Of a stretch of 64,000 nucleotides of DNA, positions 58,710 through 64,000 are shown in pieces. Each line of letters starts with the position of its first letter. The stretch's first letter is position 1. The translations under genes were made by a program, and so were the position numbers. The notes beneath the pieces are model-generated. The model did no database searches. It had not been told where the DNA came from and saw nothing but the letters and a program-made list of their open reading frames with translations. The stretch comes from Alkalibacillus filiformis (GTDB taxonomy: Bacteria > Bacillota > Bacilli > Bacillales > Alkalibacillaceae). The stretch covers positions 1 through 64,000 of the forward strand of contig NZ_JAUSUP010000005.1 of NCBI RefSeq assembly GCF_030814115.1, in the 5' to 3' direction.

Positions 58710-59477
58710 CTAGACGATCAGTTGTTGTAACGCATCTGGTACGTTGTTCGATTTCATCAGTGTTTCACCAACGAGGATGCCGTTTGCCCCAGCTTGAAAA
58801 ACACGCTTAGCATCTTCATTTGTTTTAATTCCACTCTCACTAATGACCATGACATCAGGGTTCTGAATTTGAGAGGCGAGCCGTTCTGTTACAGCCAGAT
58901 CAGTCTTGAACGTTTTTAAATCACGGTTGTTAATGCCGATTATTTTAGCGCCAAGAGATTCAGCCGCCTTTAGTTCCACTTCATTATGCACTTCAAACAA
59001 CACCTCTAGTCCAGATGAAATGGCATAGTCGTTTAGTGCTTTTAGTTGTTCTTCGGGTAAGGCAGCTGCAATAAGTAGAATGACATTAGCGCCGGCTTGT
59101 TTTGCTCGATCGATTTGAACCTGATCGATGATGAAATCTTTGCATAAAACCGGAAGTTGAACAGTCTCTCTTACTTGTTTTAAATCTTCAATTGTCCCTT
59201 TGAAAAAAGGTTGATCTGTTAAAACAGAAATGGCTTTAGCACCACTTTGTTCATACAACTTGGCTTGTTCAGGTGGCTCCATTCCGACGTTAATGTCACC
59301 TTTGGAAGGAGAAGCACGTTTGATCTCTGCAATAACAGACAATTGATTGGATTGACGAAGTGTATCATATAAAGGTGTGATGTTTTTCGTCGAACCGCTT
59401 TTTATCACGGGTTGTGATTTTAGCAGCTCGACTTCTTTTCGTTTTTGATCTAAGATTCGATCTAAAATTGTCCCCAT
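58710..59477 (-). CDS. trpC: Indole-3-glycerol phosphate synthase
   Basis: 255 residues, TIM barrel; closes the indole ring. VIAEIKRASPSKGDIN carries catalytic Glu and Lys; LCKDFIIDQVQI, GINNRDLKTF and SESGI are the remaining conserved loops. Start overlaps the trpD stop codon. Confidence 0.97.
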   Translation of the reverse strand: MGTILDRILDQKRKEVELLKSQPVIKSGSTKNITPLYDTLRQSNQLSVIAEIKRASPSKGDINVGMEPPEQAKLYEQSGAKAISVLTDQPFFKGTIEDLKQVRETVQLPVLCKDFIIDQVQIDRAKQAGANVILLIAAALPEEQLKALNDYAISSGLEVLFEVHNEVELKAAESLGAKIIGINNRDLKTFKTDLAVTERLASQIQNPDVMVISESGIKTNEDAKRVFQAGANGILVGETLMKSNNVPDALQQLIV

Positions 59478-60502
59478 TACGAAATCTCCTTTGTTTTTCT
59501 TTTTTCACTAAAATGGATTAAGTAGTTCAGTTTTTCTAAAGCTCGACCAGATTGAATACTATCGCGTGCTAAGTCAACGCCTTCTTGAATCGAGTTAGCA
59601 ATACCAGATGCGAATAAACCAATTCCAGCATTAAAAAGTGTTGTTTCGTAATAAGCACCTTCCTTGCCAGATAACACATCAAGCATTATTTGCGCATTTT
59701 CTTTCGCATTGCCACCAGTAATGTCTGTATTGGAATAAGTGTTTAGTCCAACGTCTTCTGGAGTTAGTGTAAAAGGGATTAGTTCACCTTCTTCTAATAA
59801 GACAAAGTGGTTCTCACCAGCGAGTGACGCTTCATCCATATGACCTGCACCATTGACGACGATACTTCTTTTTCGCCCAAGTCGTTGTAAGACAGCGGCC
59901 ATTTTCATTAAATGATCGCGACGGTAAACCCCTAAAAACTGTGTATCTAATGCAACAGGATTTGTAAGTGGACCGATTAAATTAAAGATCGTTGGAACGT
60001 TTAAATCTTTTCGAACTTTCATAATGCGTTTTAATCGGTGGTGAACGTATGGCGCGAATAAAAACGCAACACCATTTGTTTCGATCAGTTGTTCGACTTC
60101 ATCACTCGTAAAGTCAAGTGCAACACCAAGTTCTTCTAATACATCAGCACTTCCTGTACGACTTGAAATACTACGATTTCCGTGTTTAGCGACTTTCGCT
60201 CCTGCACCTGCTAATACAAAAGCAGACGTCGTGCTGATGTTAAAGGTTTGTAAGCCGTCACCCCCTGTTCCACAATTGTCCATGACACCAATCAAACTTT
60301 TCTTAATAGGCATTGCCTTTTCACGAAGAACTTCAACAATAGCAGCAATTTCTTCTACAGACTCACCTCTAACTTTCAAAGCTGTAAGAACAGAGGCGAT
60401 TTCACTGTCAGAGATCTCTTCACTAAATAAATGGTGTGAAACTGACGTCATTTCTTGTTGAGTTAGTTTATTTCCTTCAACTAATTTTTGAAGTAGATTC
60501 AT
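59477..60502 (-). CDS. trpD: Anthranilate phosphoribosyltransferase
   Basis: 341 residues. The PRPP-binding motif is [40 protein letters not shown] and HEASLAGE-like [10 protein letters not shown] follow. ATG at 60502 is 8 nt after AAAGGAG; an ATG at 60508 is too close. The start lies inside the end of trpG, so the genes overlap and are translationally coupled. Confidence 0.96.
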   Translation of the reverse strand: MNLLQKLVEGNKLTQQEMTSVSHHLFSEEISDSEIASVLTALKVRGESVEEIAAIVEVLREKAMPIKKSLIGVMDNCGTGGDGLQTFNISTTSAFVLAGAGAKVAKHGNRSISSRTGSADVLEELGVALDFTSDEVEQLIETNGVAFLFAPYVHHRLKRIMKVRKDLNVPTIFNLIGPLTNPVALDTQFLGVYRRDHLMKMAAVLQRLGRKRSIVVNGAGHMDEASLAGENHFVLLEEGELIPFTLTPEDVGLNTYSNTDITGGNAKENAQIMLDVLSGKEGAYYETTLFNAGIGLFASGIANSIQEGVDLARDSIQSGRALEKLNYLIHFSEKRKTKEIS

Positions 60503-61085
60503 GGTCATTCTCCTTTCGTGTTTTACTTAAAAATTGTTTTAAGATCTGTTTGCCTTCATTTGTCCCAATGGATTCTGGGTGAAATTGGATGCCAAATACG
60601 GGGAATGTTTGATGCTCAATCGCCATCAGTTCATCATCATCCATTGAAATAGCTTTTCGTTTAAAATAAGGTGGCAAAGTTTGTTCGTCAATGACTAGTG
60701 AGTGGTAACGCATCACTTGTAATGGTTGACTTAAATACTCGAACAGCCCTTGGCCTTTGTGTAAAATTAACGATTGCTTACCATGCATAATGATACTCGC
60801 CTTTTTGACTTGAGCTCCAAAGGTCGCACCTATTATTTGGTGACCTAGACAAATACCTAAAATGGGAATCTGTGTGTGTAATTCTTTAACGATATTCATA
60901 GATTGTTCGTAGTGAATCGGCTTCCCAGGTCCTGGTGATAGGACAATGGCATGAACGTTCATTTCCTTTATTTCTGATATATTGATTTCATCATGACGTC
61001 GTACCTCGACTGAAAAGCCTAGTTCTTCAATGTATTGATATAAGTTGTAAGTAAATGAATCGTAATGATCAATAAGTAAAATCAT
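60477..61085 (-). CDS. trpG: Anthranilate synthase glutamine amidotransferase subunit
   Basis: 202 residues, class I amidotransferase. [16 protein letters not shown] holds the nucleophile Cys79, and [12 protein letters not shown] the His-Glu pair. Supplies ammonia to TrpE. In B. subtilis the only copy (pabA/trpG) sits in the folate operon; here it lies within the trp operon, 1 nt after trpE, and overlaps trpD. It could also serve p-aminobenzoate synthesis. Confidence 0.95.
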   Translation of the reverse strand: MILLIDHYDSFTYNLYQYIEELGFSVEVRRHDEINISEIKEMNVHAIVLSPGPGKPIHYEQSMNIVKELHTQIPILGICLGHQIIGATFGAQVKKASIIMHGKQSLILHKGQGLFEYLSQPLQVMRYHSLVIDEQTLPPYFKRKAISMDDDELMAIEHQTFPVFGIQFHPESIGTNEGKQILKQFLSKTRKENDHESTSKIS

Positions 61086-61086
61086 T

Positions 61087-62463
61087 TTAATCTACCTCCA
61101 TAAGCGCTTTTGCTTTGTTTAGCGTTTCTTCATATTCACTTTCAGGGTTTGAATCATATACGACACCAGCACCAGCTTGAACATGAGCTAGGTTGTCTTT
61201 CAAAATCATTGTTCGAATCGCTAAAGCGAAATCGAAGTTGCCATTGATCGATAAGTAGCCGATTCCGCCAGAGTATGCTCCTCGTTTAGTTGGTTCGAGA
61301 CTGTTAATAATTTGCATCGCTCTAATCTTGGGTGCACCACTAACGGTTCCTGCCGGTAGACATGCTTTTAATGCTTCAAGCGGTGTTGCACTTTTATCTA
61401 ACACCCCAGTTACTTCAGAGACGATATGCATAACGAAACGGTATCGTTCTATGACCATATATTTTGTTAGTTCAATAGTTCCAGGTTGAGCAACTCTGCC
61501 AATGTCATTTCTCCCTAAATCGACTAACATTTGATGTTCCGCAATTTCTTTCTCATCCGTTAACAGTTCATTCTCAAGCTTGATGTCTTCATCTCTTGAT
61601 TGACCTCTTTTGCGTGTACCTGCAATTGGGTTCGTTGTTACTTGGTTACCGTGAACTTTAACTAAGCTTTCAGGTGAAGCACCTAATATGTGATAATCAT
61701 TGAAATTAATGAAATACATGTAAGGTGATGGGTTATGCTTTCTTAATTGACGGTAATAACTAAAAGGGTCACCTTCATACTCAGCAGTCAGTCGTTGTGA
61801 CAACACAGCTTGGAATATTTCTCCTTGATTGATTTGTTCTTTTATTTGTTCAACTTTGTTTAAATAATCATTTTTGGCGATATTCGATTTAAATTCTCCC
61901 AGTGTAAAACCCTGTTTGTTTTTGGCTTCTTGACCATTTATTTGGTTAATTAACTGCGTCATTTCTTTTTCTAAATTAACTTTTTCATTTGTAATCCACT
62001 GATCAAATACGAAGCAATGGACATTTTGTAATAAATGATCATACACAATTATCTTCTCGTAAAACATGAAATGAATGTCTGGCATGTTAAGGTCATCATG
62101 TTGTCCGAATCCAATTGGTTCGAATTGTTTAGCGATGTCATAGGCTATATACCCAATGCCACCAGCCATGAAAGGAATGTCAAAAGGTAAAGACAGTTCG
62201 CCTTTGACTAGCTCAGATAGAGACTGAATTGGGTCGCCATTCTTTGTAGTCACTTCATCTGTTTGTAGGTTTGTTTCAGTAACTGTACGTCCATGAGCTT
62301 GAAACTCATAGTATGGATTTTCGCCAATCAATGAGTAACGCCCAATGTCTTCATGTTTTAGAGAACTCTCTAATAAGAATTTCTTAGTTCCTTCAAGTGA
62401 TTGAAAAATGGAAATAGGTGTATGTTGGTCGCCTTCAATGATTTTGTGTTGGTATTGAACCAT
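61087..62463 (-). CDS. trpE: Anthranilate synthase component I
   Basis: 458 residues. Converts chorismate to anthranilate. Conserved C-terminal motifs are GEIFQAVLSQRL, NPIAGTRKRG, RNDIGRVAQPGTIEL, LPAGTVSGAPKIRAM and RGAYSGGIGYL. The N-terminal LLESSLKHEDIGRYSLIG belongs to the tryptophan feedback site. ATG at 62463 follows AAGGAGGTACGAAAC; an upstream ATG lies in the terminator zone of the leader. First gene of the operon. Confidence 0.97.
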   Translation of the reverse strand: MVQYQHKIIEGDQHTPISIFQSLEGTKKFLLESSLKHEDIGRYSLIGENPYYEFQAHGRTVTETNLQTDEVTTKNGDPIQSLSELVKGELSLPFDIPFMAGGIGYIAYDIAKQFEPIGFGQHDDLNMPDIHFMFYEKIIVYDHLLQNVHCFVFDQWITNEKVNLEKEMTQLINQINGQEAKNKQGFTLGEFKSNIAKNDYLNKVEQIKEQINQGEIFQAVLSQRLTAEYEGDPFSYYRQLRKHNPSPYMYFINFNDYHILGASPESLVKVHGNQVTTNPIAGTRKRGQSRDEDIKLENELLTDEKEIAEHQMLVDLGRNDIGRVAQPGTIELTKYMVIERYRFVMHIVSEVTGVLDKSATPLEALKACLPAGTVSGAPKIRAMQIINSLEPTKRGAYSGGIGYLSINGNFDFALAIRTMILKDNLAHVQAGAGVVYDSNPESEYEETLNKAKALMEVD

Positions 62464-62488
62464 GTTTCGTACCTCCTTATTTAGGTAT

Positions 62489-62812
62489 AAAAAAAGTCCC
62501 CTGCACACACAATTTGTGTGTACAGAGGACGATTAGATCGCGGTACCACCTCTATTGAAAAGTATAAAGTATATACTTTTCCTCTCATAGTTTCAGGTAC
62601 GGGAAGAGCTTGGATTTCAAAAGGGGAAGACGTTTCAAATATAGAGCTCTTCCGATACCCTATCCTGTTAACGGTGGAAGTCCGAGTTGCCATACTGCAG
62701 TTCAGGCAACCTCTCGTAAGTCCATTCAACGATGTTGTTCACGCTAACTTCTCAGCACCGTTAGCTCTCTGTAATGACTTAACATTCGTCTACTTCTCTT
62801 ACTCAACGATTT
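62489..62812 (-). promoter_or_regulatory. Proximal T-box riboswitch of the trp operon (UGG specifier)
   Basis: Stem I has AGAGAGCTAACGGTGCTG, and the specifier loop reads GAATGGAC with UGG at 62724-62722. The T-box motif AGAGGTGGTACCGCG is at 62553-62539, and a strong terminator (GTCCTCTGTACACACA pairing with TGTGTGTGCAGGGGAC, then T7) at 62530-62489. Uncharged tRNA-Trp would pair with the specifier and the T-box bulge and prevent termination. It lies directly before trpE. Confidence 0.95.
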
Positions 62813-62836
62813 AATATGTTTATGTTATTTTGCCAA

Positions 62837-63110
62837 ATAAAAAAGGGCCTTCTGTCCTTATATTGTAAGGACGGAAGACCCGTGGTGCCACCTTAATTGA
62901 CTGAAAGATTCAGTCCACTTAGCGCGTATCGAAGCTTAATGCTTGAATACGTGTCTCTTGTAACGATGAGACGTTCGCCAACCTTATTAGTCAAAAGACG
63001 TTCGGTTGGAGGCTCAGAAGTCCATTCATTTAGTTCGTCACACTAGTTTACAGCAACCACTAGCTCTCTGAAGTAACTTACTAAACTACTTCTCTTCATC
63101 TATGCCAATC
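62837..63110 (-). promoter_or_regulatory. Distal T-box riboswitch of the trp operon (UGG specifier)
   Basis: Second complete T-box upstream of the first: AGAGAGCTAGTGGTTGCTG in stem I, specifier GAATGGAC with UGG at 63024-63022, T-box AAGGTGGCACCACGGGT near 62895-62878, and a terminator (GGGTCTTCCGTCCTT pairing with AAGGAC..AAGGCCC, then T6) ending at 62837. Tandem Trp T-boxes are also known before trp in the B. cereus group. Confidence 0.94.
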
Positions 63111-63131
63111 CGTTTTTAAGATTTGTTATTT

Positions 63132-63161
63132 ATCATATGGTATCACTTTATGTTTTGTCAA
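63132..63161 (-). promoter_or_regulatory. trp operon promoter
   Basis: On the minus strand TTGACA (63161-63156), 18-bp spacer, TATGAT (63137-63132). Transcription would start about 15 nt before the distal T-box stem I. Confidence 0.85.
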
Positions 63162-63286
63162 CCTTTATTATTAAATAATGATACAAATACCTAGAAAATT
63201 AGTCTGGTTGTGTTTCCTTACTTCTTCGTTTAGCATAAATTACAAAAGGGAATCAGTTTATTATAAAAGTTTAAGTGGAGGATCAT

Positions 63287-64000
63287 ATGTTTCAAGTATT
63301 TAACAAAAGCCTAAATGATTTTAGAAAAACTTATCCTAAACATATAACGTTCGCTTTAATATACATGGTTTTAACGAGTGTTTTGTTTATGCCAATCATT
63401 TCTGTTATTTTCAATAGAATTTTAATGTTGATCGGTGCGCCAACAGCCATTAATCATGATGTATACAGTATAGCATTAAGTTATTCTGGGGCTATTGCTT
63501 TAACTGTCGTTGGACTAATGGTTTTCGCATTAATATTTATAGAGTTTGGCGTTTTTATTGTTCTAGCACAACAACAGTTTTTTAACCAGTCGATTACTTT
63601 AGCTAACGCATTTTTAACAGCTGTATCTAAAACGCCTAAGTTGATCAGTGTTAGTATTTTGCCTTTAATTATGGTGCTGTTTTTACTTGTGCCGTTTGTG
63701 GAGACGCCGATCGACCGGGTCGTTTATGACTTGAATATGGATATATTGTATTCAGGGCACTTAGCGTTGTCTAATCTTTACATTGCTATTTACTTTGGAC
63801 TATTACTCTTAGTTCTTTACATTATTCTAAGATGGATTTTTGCTATTCACTATATCGTGATTGAAGGTTTAAATGTAAGAAAAGCAATCAAACAAAGTAT
63901 GCGTTTAACAAAACGAAATAAAAAGTCTGTGTTAGTTAATATAATTGCGATTAACTTGTTGATTTTCGCATTAAGTACACTGTTAATTTACCTTATTTCA
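63287..64000 (+). CDS. Membrane protein with glycerophosphodiester phosphodiesterase-type membrane domain (partial)
   Basis: 238 codons to the window edge, still open. Begins MFQVFNKSLNDFRKTYPKHI and has five or more membrane helices. RWIFAIHYIVIEGLNVRKAI followed by KQSMRLTKRNKKSVLVNII is the signature of the GPDPase membrane domain (PF10110-like) found N-terminal to a glycerophosphodiester phosphodiesterase. The catalytic part would lie beyond 64000 and cannot be confirmed. GTGGAGG precedes the ATG. Confidence 0.75.
   Translation, partial: MFQVFNKSLNDFRKTYPKHITFALIYMVLTSVLFMPIISVIFNRILMLIGAPTAINHDVYSIALSYSGAIALTVVGLMVFALIFIEFGVFIVLAQQQFFNQSITLANAFLTAVSKTPKLISVSILPLIMVLFLLVPFVETPIDRVVYDLNMDILYSGHLALSNLYIAIYFGLLLLVLYIILRWIFAIHYIVIEGLNVRKAIKQSMRLTKRNKKSVLVNIIAINLLIFALSTLLIYLIS

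Overview
The window is a chromosomal segment of a low-GC, endospore-forming Firmicute of the family Bacillaceae, probably a moderately halophilic relative of Halobacillus or Alkalibacillus. The evidence is AT-rich DNA, Bacillus-type Shine-Dalgarno sequences, rather acidic proteins, the spore genes gerQ and cwlJ, and a gene set (hemQ, lipL, ywfO, ywgA, gerQ-cwlJ, ywaF) that matches the 'yw' part of the Bacillus subtilis chromosome. The genus is inference.

Region 1 (1-20900) is accessory. A YjcD-type helicase is followed by a c-di-GMP-I riboswitch with its own terminator. This controls a 2,864-residue secreted RHS/YD-repeat protein whose C-terminal tip is a lipase-like alpha/beta hydrolase. Directly behind it lies an array typical of polymorphic-toxin loci: membrane-anchored beta-propeller proteins, tiny membrane proteins in several copies, RDD proteins, DUF2628 proteins, a superinfection-immunity-like protein and a scramblase-like protein. 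The array also holds a displaced RHS-core fragment, a frameshifted gene and truncated copies. Two of the propeller genes appear to start at ATT.

Region 2 (20900-30400) holds mostly single genes: a methyltransferase, an RDD protein, a membrane protein with a degenerate Mrr nuclease domain, a CHY zinc finger protein, a class II aldolase, an S9 peptidase, YwaF, a SIMPL protein, a GNAT acetyltransferase, an esterase and an unannotated 40-residue gene.

Region 3 (30900-46500) carries sbcDC, a likely type I toxin locus, a second copy of the small-protein family, a small sigma factor, gerQ-cwlJ, hemQ, lipL, a complete pyroglutamate pathway (pcp-pxpB-pxpA-pxpC), ywfO-ywgA, small membrane proteins and an FMN reductase. 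One 24-nt palindrome occurs at two distant sites here, each time overlapping a stop codon.

Region 4 (46480-55330) starts with a cluster of DnaA boxes far from any origin genes. It continues with an ion-transporter-like permease, htpX, a barrel/DUF3889 protein, a 0.5-kb GC-rich dispersed repeat, a Rossmann protein, a DUF456 protein, a lipoprotein esterase, an ATP-grasp ligase and a second type I toxin locus of the holin-like type.

Region 5 (55330-63160) is a complete trpEGDCFBA operon with its own trpG. Two tandem T-box leaders, both with a UGG specifier, lie behind a strong promoter, and a TauE/SafE-type exporter gene is attached at the operon's end. The window ends inside a membrane protein related to the N-terminal domain of glycerophosphodiester phosphodiesterases.
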